Shown: piece by piece, positions 26,036 through 34,082 of the stretch
Layout of the letters: each line of letters opens with the position of its first letter
Position numbering within the stretch: position 1 is the first letter of the stretch
Assembly: GCF_014203735.1 (NCBI RefSeq)
Contig: NZ_JACHJQ010000005.1
Span: forward strand, 434,001-498,000
Length of the DNA stretch: 64,000 nucleotides
Source: Actinophytocola algeriensis
GTDB taxonomy: Bacteria; Actinomycetota; Actinomycetes; Mycobacteriales; Pseudonocardiaceae
Direction of reading: 5' to 3'
Notes under the pieces: generated by a model
What the model was told of the DNA's origin: nothing
Database searches by the model: none
What the model saw: only the letters and a program-made list of their open reading frames with translations
Translations under genes and position numbers: made by a program

Positions 26036-27030
26036 TGACGACCTTCGTACTGATCAACGTCACGCTGCTCGCGATCCTCATCGCGACGGCGCTGACCATC
26101 TCAGGGATGCGCACCCTGTACGCGGCCACCATGCTGACCGCGTTGTTCAGCCTGGTCACCGCGTGCCTGTTCGTGCTGCTGGACGCGGTGGACGTGGCGT
26201 TCACCGAGGCGGCGGTCGGGGTCGGCATCAGCACCGTGCTGCTGCTCGGTGTGCTCTCGCTGACCCGGTCGCGCGAAGCGGTCACACCGCGACTGCGGCG
26301 GCTGCCCGGCGCGGTCGTCGTGCTCTTCACCGGGGGCACGCTGATCTACGCGAGCCAGGACCTGCCCGAGTTCGGCAGCCCCACCACCCCGGTGCAGACC
26401 CACCCGCTCACCGACGTCTACCTGCGACAGTCCCAGGAGGACATCGGCATTCCCAACACCGTCACCTCCGTGCTGGCCAGCTACCGAGGACTGGACACGC
26501 TCGGGGAACTGGTCGTGGTGTTCACCGCCGGTGTCGCGGTCCTGGCGCTGCTCGGGCCGCTCATGCAGCCCGCTGAGGCGCGGGAACGGGAGGTGCTCGA
26601 CCTGGTCGACTACCGCGTGCTGCGGGTGGTGACCGGCATGCTCATGCCGTTCATCCTGCTGTTCGCGCTCTACGTGCTCTTCCACGGCGACTTCGGCCCC
26701 GGTGGCGGGTTCCAGGCCGGGGTGATCTTCGCGTCCGGGTTCGTGCTGTACGGCCTGGTGTTCGGGTTGGACCGGGCCCAGCAGGTGCTGCCCCGCCGGG
26801 TCCTGTGGGTGCTGATCGCGGTCGGCCCCGTGCTCTACGCCGGGGTGGGCGTGGCGAACATGCTCCTCGGCGGCGCGTTCCTCGACTACGACACCTTCGC
26901 CCCGGACGACGCGGCCGCCGGCCAGCACATCGGGATCCTGCTCGTCGAGTCGGCCATCGGCGTCACCGTCGCGGCGGTCATGACGTCGATCTTCTTCGGC
27001 TTCGCCAACCGGGTGGAGTCGTCGCGGTGA
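26032..27030 (+). CDS. Fused antiporter subunit: MrpA C-terminal (MbhD/MbhE-like) plus MrpB
   Basis: 332 aa (GTG 26032; ATG 26035 equally possible). Residues 1-85 are a DUF4040/MbhD-like TM block (FTEAAVGVGISTVLLLGVLS). Residues 90-180 are MbhE-like (LYASQDLPEFGSPTTPVQTH; GLDTLGELVVVFTAGVAVLA). Residues 200-325 are a MnhB domain (LFHGDFGPGGGFQAGVIFAS). In classical Mrp operons the first two blocks are the tail of the large MrpA protein; here they are detached from the proton-channel part and fused to MrpB. The MrpA channel-like portion must be supplied by one of the three large subunits downstream. Confidence 0.85.
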   Translation: MMTTFVLINVTLLAILIATALTISGMRTLYAATMLTALFSLVTACLFVLLDAVDVAFTEAAVGVGISTVLLLGVLSLTRSREAVTPRLRRLPGAVVVLFTGGTLIYASQDLPEFGSPTTPVQTHPLTDVYLRQSQEDIGIPNTVTSVLASYRGLDTLGELVVVFTAGVAVLALLGPLMQPAEAREREVLDLVDYRVLRVVTGMLMPFILLFALYVLFHGDFGPGGGFQAGVIFASGFVLYGLVFGLDRAQQVLPRRVLWVLIAVGPVLYAGVGVANMLLGGAFLDYDTFAPDDAAAGQHIGILLVESAIGVTVAAVMTSIFFGFANRVESSR

Positions 27031-27401
27031 TCGCCACCCACTACGTCTACTGGCTGCTGTTCGCCCTCATGATGATCGGGCTCTACGTCGTCATCAGCCA
27101 CGGCAACATGCTGAAGAAGCTGATCGGCCTGTCCCTGTTCCAGGTCGGGGTCTTCCTGTTCTTCATCAGCCTGGGCAAGGTCGACGGCGGCAGCGCGCCG
27201 ATCGTCTCCGAGGACGTCGAGACCTACTCCCATCCGTTGCCGCAGGTGCTGATCCTGACCGCGATCGTGGTCGGGGTGGCCACCCTGGCGGTCGGCCTGG
27301 CACTGGCGGTCCGCATCTTCGAGTCCTACGGCACGGTGGAGGAAGACCAGGTGCTCCTGCGCGACGCCGACGATCGCGAGCAGGACGGGGGCGCCTCATG
27401 A
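27027..27401 (+). CDS. mnhC: Antiporter subunit C (MrpC/MnhC, NuoK-like)
   Basis: 124 aa from a GTG at 27027 overlapping the previous stop. Three TM helices homologous to NuoK: MMIGLYVVISHGNMLKKLIG (with the conserved Gly-Asn segment), LFQVGVFLFFISLGKVDGG, and HPLPQVLILTAIVVGVATLA. Couples the small-subunit module to the large channel subunits. Length typical (about 115). Confidence 0.92.
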   Translation: MIATHYVYWLLFALMMIGLYVVISHGNMLKKLIGLSLFQVGVFLFFISLGKVDGGSAPIVSEDVETYSHPLPQVLILTAIVVGVATLAVGLALAVRIFESYGTVEEDQVLLRDADDREQDGGAS

Positions 27402-28897
27402 CGGCACACCTGCCCGTGCTGCAGGTGCTGGTACCCCTGGTTTGCGCGCCGTTCTGCGTGCTCCTGCGGTCCCGCACCGCGGCGTGGCTGCTGTTCCTGT
27501 TCGCGGCACTGGCCTCGCTGACGTGTGCGGTCCTGCTCGCCGTGCGGGTGGGGGGCGATGGCGCGCAGCGGTACGAGATGGGCGGCTGGCCCGCACCGGC
27601 GGGCATCGAGTTCGTGGTCGGTGCCTTCAACACACCGGTGCTGCTCGTGGTGTCGGCCGTGGCGGTGGTCGTCGCGGTGTACAGCAGGCGCAGCGTCACC
27701 TCGGAAGTGGACGCCAGGCGGGTGCCGCTGCTCTACACGTGCCTGTGCCTGACCCTGGCCGGTCTGCTCGGCCTCACCGTCACCGGTGACGTGTTCAACG
27801 CGTTCGTGTTCCTGGAGATCAGCTCACTGTCGACCTACGCGCTGGTCGCGATGGGCCGCCACCGGCGTGCACTGCTGGCGTCGTTCCGCTATCTGGTGAT
27901 CGGTACGGTCGGCGCCACGTTCCTGCTGATCGGCATCGGGCTGGCCTACGCGGTCACCGGCACGCTCAACATGTCCGACCTGGCGCGGCGGGTGGCCGAC
28001 CTGGGTGACGACGGCGGTGGCAACCGCGCCCTGTACGCGGCGGTGGTGTTCGTCTTCGTCGGTCTCGCCGTCAAGATCGCCGTGTTCCCGCTGCACGCCT
28101 GGCTCCCCGGGGCCTACGCGCAGGCTCCGTCGGCGATCGGCGCGTTCCTGTCCGCGACCAGCACCAAGGTCGCGATCTACGTGTTCTGCCGGTTCGCGTT
28201 CACCGTCTTCGGCACCACGCTCGTGTTCGGGACGATGCCGATCGACCGGATCGGGCTGGCGCTCGCGTGCCTGGCGATGGTGGCCGGGTCGGCCGTCGCG
28301 TGTTTCCAGACCGACCTCAAGTACCTGCTGGCCTGGTCGAGCATCGCGCAGATCGGGTACATCCTCGCCGGGATCAGCCTCGCCACCACGGCAGGCGTGT
28401 CGGCCGGGTACCTGCACGTGATCAACCACGCGGTCCTCAAGGCGGCGTTGTTCTGCGCGGCCGGACTGCTGGTGCTGCGGCTGGGCTCGGCCCGGTTCAC
28501 CGCGCTGGCCGGGCTCGGCCGTCGGATGCCGTGGACGTTCGCGGCGGTCGTGATCGCGGGCCTCGGTCTGGTCGGCGTGCCACCGACCGCCGGGTTCGCC
28601 AGCAAATGGGCGCTGCTGACGGCGCTGGTGGACCAGGGACAGTGGGCCGTGGTCGCGGCTGTGCTGGCCAGCTCGTTGCTCGCCATGGTCTACATAGGAC
28701 GCATAGTGGAGGTCGCCTGGTTCCGGGAGCCGGCCGAACCCGGCACGGGACCGACCGCCTCGAAGGCCCCGGCCTCGATGGTCGCCGCGATCTGGGTCCT
28801 GGTGCTCGCCTCGGTGTACTTCGGACTCGACGCGACGTGGCCCGCCGGGCTCGCCGACGCCGCCGCGGACGCCCTGCTCGCGAACGGGGGTGAGTGA
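27398..28897 (+). CDS. Antiporter large subunit D (MrpD-like, proton-conducting transporter family)
   Basis: 499 aa, about 14 TM helices of the NuoL/M/N-MrpA/D superfamily. Family signatures: FVFLEISSLSTYALVAMG with the conserved TM5 Glu, FPLHAWLPGAYAQAPSAIGA with the TM7 channel stretch, and LKYLLAWSSIAQIGYILAGI. First of three large proton-channel-like subunits. Overlaps the C gene by 4 nt and the next gene by 8 nt. Confidence 0.9.
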   Translation: MTAHLPVLQVLVPLVCAPFCVLLRSRTAAWLLFLFAALASLTCAVLLAVRVGGDGAQRYEMGGWPAPAGIEFVVGAFNTPVLLVVSAVAVVVAVYSRRSVTSEVDARRVPLLYTCLCLTLAGLLGLTVTGDVFNAFVFLEISSLSTYALVAMGRHRRALLASFRYLVIGTVGATFLLIGIGLAYAVTGTLNMSDLARRVADLGDDGGGNRALYAAVVFVFVGLAVKIAVFPLHAWLPGAYAQAPSAIGAFLSATSTKVAIYVFCRFAFTVFGTTLVFGTMPIDRIGLALACLAMVAGSAVACFQTDLKYLLAWSSIAQIGYILAGISLATTAGVSAGYLHVINHAVLKAALFCAAGLLVLRLGSARFTALAGLGRRMPWTFAAVVIAGLGLVGVPPTAGFASKWALLTALVDQGQWAVVAAVLASSLLAMVYIGRIVEVAWFREPAEPGTGPTASKAPASMVAAIWVLVLASVYFGLDATWPAGLADAAADALLANGGE

Positions 28898-30371
28898 GCT
28901 GCTCACCGGCTGGACCTCGCCCGACCGTGCCCTGGCGTTGCCGGTCACGGTCGCCATCCCGCTGCTGGGCATCGCCGCTCTGTTGTTGGTGCGCCGCAAC
29001 CCCAACGCGCGTGAGGCCGCCTCGCTGCTCAGCGGCGTCGCGCTGGTGGTCGCGGTGCTCGGCCTGTGGCCGGTGGCCGGTGACGACCTGCGCTTCGAGC
29101 TGTGGACGTGGCTGCCCGGGCTCTCGCTGGAGTTCGCGCTGGAGCCGCTCGGCCTGCTGTTCGCCACCGTCGCCGCCGTCCTGTGGCCGGTGACCACGGT
29201 CTTCGCCGCCGGTTACCTGCGTGCGGACGGTGAGCACGCCCAGACCCGGTTCTTCAGCTTCTTCGCACTGACGATCGCGGCCGCGATGTGGATCGCGCTG
29301 TCGGGCAACCTGGTCACCCTGTTCATCGGCTACGAGATCATGACGCTGGCGACCTGGCCGCTGGTCGCCCACAAAGGCGGCGCTGACGCGCGGCGCGGTG
29401 CCCGCACCTACCTCGTGGTCCTGCTGACCACGTCGGTCGGGCTGCTGTTGCCCGCGATCGTGTGGACCTGGCTGCTGGCGGGCAGCACCGAGTTCCGGCC
29501 GGGTGGCCTGCTGACCGGCCATGCGGGCACGGGCGTCCTCACCGTGCTGTTCGCCCTCTACCTGTTCGGCATCGGCAAGGCCGCGCTGATGCCCGTGCAC
29601 CGCTGGCTACCCGCCGCGATGGTCGCGCCCACCCCGGTGTCGGCGCTGCTGCACGCCGTCGCCGTGGTCAAGGCGGGCGTGTTCACGGTGCTCAAGGTCG
29701 CCGTCTACGTGTTCGGGCTCGACACACTGGGCGAGAGCGGCGCGTCCCGGCCCGTGATGTGGGTCGCCGCGTTCACCGTGCTCGCCGCGGCCGTGGTCGC
29801 GCTGCGTTCGGACAACCTCAAGCGGCGGCTCGCGTACTCCACGGTCAGCCAGCTCGCCTACATCGTGCTCGCCGCGACGCTCGCCCGTGACGTGGCCCTC
29901 GCGGGCGGCGCGTTGCACATGGTGACGCACGCGGTCGGCAAGATCACCCTGTTCCTCTGCGCGGGCGCCATCTACGTCACGGCGAAGAAGACGAAGGTCA
30001 GCGAGCTCGACGGGCTGGGGCGTGCCATGCCCTGGACCTTCGGGGCCTTCCTGGTGGCCACCGTCTCGATCGTCGGCCTCCCGCCGGCAGGCGGCATGTG
30101 GAGCAAGTGGCTGTTGTTGCTGGGCACGGTGGATGCCGAGCAGTTCGTGATGCTGGCGGTCCTGCTGGTGGGTTCCGTGCTGTCGCTGGGCTACCTGATG
30201 CCGATCACCGTCCGCGCCTTCTTCCGGCCACCACACGGACCACTGACCCACGGTGAGGCCCACCCGGCCATCGCCGGACCACTGACCCTGACCGCACTCG
30301 GCTGCGTCGCGTTGTTCTTCGCCGCCGATGCCGTGCTCGCACCGCTGACAGGGATCCTGGAGCTGCCGTGA
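28890..30371 (+). CDS. Second antiporter large subunit (MrpD/NuoL-like)
   Basis: 493 aa from a GTG at 28890, overlapping the previous gene by 8 nt. Same superfamily, about 14 TM: IGYEIMTLATWPLVAHKGGA (TM5 Glu), LMPVHRWLPAAMVAPTPVSA LLHAVAVVKAG (TM7-8, written here in two parts), and RRLAYSTVSQLAYIVLAATL. The TPVSALLHAVAVVKAG block is closest to NuoL/MrpA-type channels, so it may stand in for the missing N-terminal part of MrpA (inference). Confidence 0.88.
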   Translation: MSELLTGWTSPDRALALPVTVAIPLLGIAALLLVRRNPNAREAASLLSGVALVVAVLGLWPVAGDDLRFELWTWLPGLSLEFALEPLGLLFATVAAVLWPVTTVFAAGYLRADGEHAQTRFFSFFALTIAAAMWIALSGNLVTLFIGYEIMTLATWPLVAHKGGADARRGARTYLVVLLTTSVGLLLPAIVWTWLLAGSTEFRPGGLLTGHAGTGVLTVLFALYLFGIGKAALMPVHRWLPAAMVAPTPVSALLHAVAVVKAGVFTVLKVAVYVFGLDTLGESGASRPVMWVAAFTVLAAAVVALRSDNLKRRLAYSTVSQLAYIVLAATLARDVALAGGALHMVTHAVGKITLFLCAGAIYVTAKKTKVSELDGLGRAMPWTFGAFLVATVSIVGLPPAGGMWSKWLLLLGTVDAEQFVMLAVLLVGSVLSLGYLMPITVRAFFRPPHGPLTHGEAHPAIAGPLTLTALGCVALFFAADAVLAPLTGILELP

Positions 30372-30649
30372 ACGACGACGACCACGGTGACGACCGTCGC
30401 TGGCTGGACGACCCTCGCAACGTGACCCGGGTCGTGTACGGGCTCGTTGTGCTGTGCGTGCTGGCGTTCGCCGCCGACCTGTTCTACGAGAAGCACCCGC
30501 ACTTCGGCTTCGAAGGGTGGTTCGGCTTCTACGCGGTCTACGGATTCGTCGGCAGTGTGGGCCTGGTGCTCTCGGCGAAGTGGTTGCGGCGATTCCTGCG
30601 CCGCGACGAGGACCACTACGAGCGAGCGGAACGGGACGCGGATGAGTAA
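30368..30649 (+). CDS. Small membrane protein within the antiporter operon
   Basis: 93 aa from a GTG at 30368, overlapping both flanking genes (4 and 8 nt). Acidic N-terminus (NDDDHGDDRRW), TM1 at about 22-40 (VVYGLVVLCVLAFAADLFYE), TM2 near 50-68 (WFGFYAVYGFVGSVGLVLSA), and a charged C-tail. I do not recognise the family. Its tight coupling makes it a likely accessory subunit. The sequence FYEKHPHFGFEGWFGFYAVY is rich in aromatics at the membrane edge. Confidence 0.75.
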   Translation: MNDDDHGDDRRWLDDPRNVTRVVYGLVVLCVLAFAADLFYEKHPHFGFEGWFGFYAVYGFVGSVGLVLSAKWLRRFLRRDEDHYERAERDADE

Positions 30650-32324
30650 CCCCGGCCTGCTGCTGATCCTCGGTGCGCTCGGGGTGCCGCTGCTCCGCGG
30701 CTGGGCACGCCGGGCGCTGATGGTGGTGCTCCCGGTGGCGGCACTCGTCGTGCTGTGGCTGCTCCCGGAGGGGAGCGGTGCCACGATCGAGATGCTCGGC
30801 CTGGAACTGAACCCGTTGCGCGTGGACGCCCTGTCCCGGGTGTTCGCGACCGGTTTCCTCGTCGCCGCGGTGCTGACCGCCGTGTTCGCCTTCCACGTGC
30901 GGGACTCGTTGCAGCAGGCGGTGATCCTGGTCTACGCGGGTACCGCGGTCGGTGGATCGCTCGCGGGTGACCTGCTGACCCTCTTCGTGTTCTGGGAGCT
31001 CGCCGGGCTGTCCTCGGTCTTCCTGATCTGGGCGCGCCGCACCGAGCGAAGCAATCGCGCCGGGTCGCGGTACCTGGTCGCGCAGGTGGTCTCCGGCGTG
31101 CTGATGATGGGCGGGATCGCGGTCCGGGTGGGAGCGGGCGAAGGCCTGGAGTTCAGCTACATCGGACTGGACGGTCCCGGCGGCGCGCTGATCCTGGCCG
31201 CGGTCGGCATCAAGTGCGCGTTCCCCGTGTTGCACGCGTGGCTGACCGACACCTATCCGGAGGCGACGATCGTCGGCGCGGTGGCGCTGTCGGCGTTCAC
31301 GACGAAGTTCGCGGTCTACACGCTGGCCAGGGGGTTCGCGGGCACCGAGGCGCTGGTGTGGGTCGGCGCGGTCATGACCTGCTTCCCGATCTTCTACGCG
31401 GTGATCGAGAACGACCTGCGGCGGGTGCTGGCCTACAGCATGGTCAACCAGCTCGGGTTCATGGTCGTGGGCGTCGGGATCGGCGGCTCGCTCGGGATCA
31501 ACGGCGCGGCCGCCCACGCGGTGGCGGACATGGTGTTCAAGGGTCTGCTCTTCATGAGCATGGGGGCCGTGCTGCTGCGGACCGGCACCACCAAGGGGTC
31601 CGAGCTCGGTGGGCTCTACAAGTCCATGCCCCAGACCACCGTCCTGTGCATGGTCGGCGCCGCGTCGATCTCGGCTTTTCCGCTGTTCTCCGGCTTCGCC
31701 ACGAAGTCGCTGATCCTGACAGCGGTCGCGGAGGAACACCGAACGGTGATCTGGCTGATGTTGCTGTTCGCCTCCGCCGGTGTCTTCCACCATGCCGGGA
31801 TCAAGATCCCGTACTTCGCGTTCTTCGCCCACGACCGCGGTTTCCGGGTGGCCGAGCCCCCGGTCAACATGCGGGTGGCGATGGCGATGGCGGCCGCTGT
31901 GTGCGTCACGATCGGTGTGGCGCCCGCCTTGCTGTACGACATGCTGCCGTACGCCATGGACTACGAGGTCTTCACCACCGCCCACGTGATCAACCAGCTG
32001 CAGTTGCTGCTGTTCGCCGCACTGGCCTTCACCCTCCTGGTCCGCACCGGTCTCTACCCGCCGGAGATCCGGTCGGTGAACCTGGACTTCGACGCCGTCT
32101 ACCGCCGTGCCGTACCGTCCGGGTGGCAGGCGCTGACCCGCGGAACGACGGTTCTTGGCGACCGGCTGGCGAAACCGTTGCGGCGCAGGACGGAACGACT
32201 GTGGACGGTTGCGTCTGGTCCACTGCGACCGGAAGGCAGGGTCGGGGCGCCGTGGTCCACGCACCAGATGGTCTGGTGGCTCGCGCTGCTGCTGGGCCTC
32301 GTGCTCCTGCTGGCGCTGTTGTGA
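30642..32324 (+). CDS. Third antiporter large subunit (proton-conducting transporter family)
   Basis: 560 aa; ATG overlaps the previous stop by 8 nt. About 14 TM plus a C-terminal extension. Signatures: FVFWELAGLSSVFLIWARRT (TM5 Glu), IKCAFPVLHAWLTDTYPEAT, VGAVALSAFTTKFAVYTLAR and LRRVLAYSMVNQLGFMVVGV. After the core, residues 475-545 form a cytosolic stretch (DFDAVYRRAVPSGWQALTRG) and a final TM, unlike MrpD. Having three large subunits instead of two (A and D) sets this complex apart from classical Mrp and nearer to Mbh or formate-hydrogenlyase-type modules. Confidence 0.87.
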   Translation: MSNPGLLLILGALGVPLLRGWARRALMVVLPVAALVVLWLLPEGSGATIEMLGLELNPLRVDALSRVFATGFLVAAVLTAVFAFHVRDSLQQAVILVYAGTAVGGSLAGDLLTLFVFWELAGLSSVFLIWARRTERSNRAGSRYLVAQVVSGVLMMGGIAVRVGAGEGLEFSYIGLDGPGGALILAAVGIKCAFPVLHAWLTDTYPEATIVGAVALSAFTTKFAVYTLARGFAGTEALVWVGAVMTCFPIFYAVIENDLRRVLAYSMVNQLGFMVVGVGIGGSLGINGAAAHAVADMVFKGLLFMSMGAVLLRTGTTKGSELGGLYKSMPQTTVLCMVGAASISAFPLFSGFATKSLILTAVAEEHRTVIWLMLLFASAGVFHHAGIKIPYFAFFAHDRGFRVAEPPVNMRVAMAMAAAVCVTIGVAPALLYDMLPYAMDYEVFTTAHVINQLQLLLFAALAFTLLVRTGLYPPEIRSVNLDFDAVYRRAVPSGWQALTRGTTVLGDRLAKPLRRRTERLWTVASGPLRPEGRVGAPWSTHQMVWWLALLLGLVLLLALL

Positions 32325-32342
32325 ATTGGACGGGAGTGAGGC

Positions 32343-33368
32343 GTGCCGTTCCTGCTGTCGCGACTGCTGGCCCGGTTGTCGGTCCTGACCAAATGGGCGA
32401 CCCCGATGATCGTGATCCTCTTCGTCTTCGTGACGAGCTGGCCGCTGATGGCGCTCGCCGAGCCTGCCGGCAGCCCACTGGTCCAGCCGGGTAACTACTG
32501 GTGGTATTTCGTGGTCACCGCGGCCACCGTCGGCTACGGCGACTTCTTCCCGGAAACGGGTCTCGGCCACGCCGTCGGCGTCTACGTCATCGTCGGTGGC
32601 ATCGCGACGCTGACGACCGTGTTCACCAAGCTGGCCTCGATGATCGAACAGGCGAAAGGACTGCGCATGCAAGGGGCGATCGCCGTCACCGCGTCCGATC
32701 ACGTCGTCGTGCTCGGCTACCTGCCGGGACGCACCGAGCGCATCGTCAGTCAGCTGCTCAGCGACGACTGCACTGTCGTGCTGTCCGCGTGGGACGACGT
32801 GGGCACACATCCGATGCCCGAGCACGGCATCGACTTCGTGCGCGGCGACCTGACCGAGGAGGCGACACTGCGCCGCGCCGCCGTGCCCGCCGCGGCCGCC
32901 GTGCTCGTCGACGCCCGCGACGACAACGAAGCCCTCGCGATCGCGGTGACCGTCCACCATGTCAACCCGGACGTGCACCTGGTCGTTCCCCTGCGCGACA
33001 TGGACCGGGCGACCCTGCTGCGCCGGATCAACGAGAACATCCGGTGCGTGCAGTGGCACACCCCGCGCATGATCACCGAGGAGCTGACCACTCCCGGCAT
33101 CACCGAGGTGTACGCGGACCTGATGACCTACGGCGGCGCCAACACCTACTCCCTGCGGTTACCGGAGTCGTTGGGGCCTGTGCTCGTCGAACGGTGCCAG
33201 ATCGCGCTGGGCCGCCGCCACGGCGCGACGGTGCTCGCCGCACGCACCGACGGTCGGCTCCTCGTCAACCCGTCGTGGCAGACCGAACTGCCCGCCGGTT
33301 CGGTGTTGTACTACGTCAGCCCGCGGCCGCTCACCGCTGCTCAGATCTCCGAAGCACTGGTCACCTGA
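32343..33368 (+). CDS. Two-TM potassium channel with RCK/TrkA-N domain
   Basis: 341 aa from a GTG at 32343 with GGGAGTGAGGC just upstream, 18 nt after the last antiporter gene. TM1 at about 18-38, pore helix and selectivity filter TVGYGD at 62-67, TM2 at about 77-95 (VGVYVIVGGIATLTTVFTKL), then a cytosolic RCK domain (about 117-230) with VVVLGYLPGRTERIVSQLLS and acidic ligand residues, plus an RCK-C-like end. Such channels pass K+ and are gated by NAD(H), nucleotides or Ca2+. Placed in the antiporter operon, it could recycle K+ or set the membrane potential against which the antiporter works (inference). Confidence 0.9.
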   Translation: MPFLLSRLLARLSVLTKWATPMIVILFVFVTSWPLMALAEPAGSPLVQPGNYWWYFVVTAATVGYGDFFPETGLGHAVGVYVIVGGIATLTTVFTKLASMIEQAKGLRMQGAIAVTASDHVVVLGYLPGRTERIVSQLLSDDCTVVLSAWDDVGTHPMPEHGIDFVRGDLTEEATLRRAAVPAAAAVLVDARDDNEALAIAVTVHHVNPDVHLVVPLRDMDRATLLRRINENIRCVQWHTPRMITEELTTPGITEVYADLMTYGGANTYSLRLPESLGPVLVERCQIALGRRHGATVLAARTDGRLLVNPSWQTELPAGSVLYYVSPRPLTAAQISEALVT

Positions 33369-33425
33369 GTCTCCGTGCCAGGTTTATGCTGAAAAATGTT
33401 GTCCCTCAACGGTGAGGAGCACGTG

Positions 33426-33563
33426 ATGTCCGGCCTGATGCCGGCGATCCTGCTGATCGTCACTTTCCTCGTCCTCGCGCTGGTCCTGCGCATGGTGGGC
33501 AGACGCGCCAGCCCGGCGCCGACACGCGACACCGAGACCGACAACGGGACTGACGAGCGGTGA
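33426..33563 (+). CDS. Single-TM small protein after the K+ channel
   Basis: 45 aa; ATG preceded by GGTGAGGAGCACGTG, a strong ribosome site. One TM helix at about 4-22 (LMPAILLIVTFLVLALVLRM) followed by a polar tail (RRASPAPTRDTETDNGTDER). Sits 57 nt after the K+ channel gene on the same strand, probably the last gene of the cluster. Size and position suggest a channel or antiporter accessory peptide. No family recognised. Confidence 0.6.
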   Translation: MSGLMPAILLIVTFLVLALVLRMVGRRASPAPTRDTETDNGTDER

Positions 33564-33573
33564 CATGGGGGTG

Positions 33574-34077
33574 TCAGCGGGTCACGCGGCCCAGGGGGTC
33601 CTCGTCGAACCACTGGTCGTCGTTGTGGTCGCGTCTGGTGCGGCGGGTGGTGGTGACCGGGGGCTCGGCGGGTGGCTGGTCCGCCGGCGGGGCCGGGAGC
33701 ACACCTAGCTGGACCAGGTCATCCATGCTCGCGGGCGGCACTCTGTGCAACGACCGGAGCGCGGCGGCGACCTCGCGGTCGAGGGTGCCGTAGAACAGCC
33801 CGTCGACGATCTCCCGCCACGTCACCTCACCGCGGTCGATCCGCTTGGCCACCTGCCGCCACTCCTCGGTCATGGCATGGCCGAGGATGTACTTCTTCAT
33901 CCGCTCGACATCCTCGTCCGAGGGTGGGGCCTTCTCGCTGAGCCGCTGCTCGAACTGCTCGACCTTCGCCTCGAGCCCGCGCGCCAGGTTGTGTGCGTAG
34001 TCGGCGCGGGCGTTGAGCTCCCGCTCCGCGTGGTCCATCTCGGGCGTGTACGGGCCCTTGTCCAGTTGCATGCGCAC
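33574..34077 (-). CDS. Hypothetical partner of the WXG-type protein
   Basis: 167 aa from GTG 34077 (ATG 34071 is the alternative). Charged and helical: a long coiled-coil-like first half (MDHAERELNARADYAHNLAR then GLEAKVEQFEQRLSEKAPPS), a middle HAMTEEWRQVAKRIDRGEVT, and a Pro/Thr/Asp-rich disordered tail. No known domain. Starts 5 nt after the stop of the WXG-type gene, so both are co-transcribed. A chaperone or immunity role towards that protein is inferred from position only. Confidence 0.65.
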   Translation of the reverse strand: MRMQLDKGPYTPEMDHAERELNARADYAHNLARGLEAKVEQFEQRLSEKAPPSDEDVERMKKYILGHAMTEEWRQVAKRIDRGEVTWREIVDGLFYGTLDREVAAALRSLHRVPPASMDDLVQLGVLPAPPADQPPAEPPVTTTRRTRRDHNDDQWFDEDPLGRVTR

Positions 34078-34082
34078 AGCCC

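Noticed and set aside
29607-33059. 1150-codon open frame antisense to the antiporter operon
   Set aside because: A GC-bias artefact: His/Arg/Gln-rich translation without motifs, opposite to clearly coding genes.
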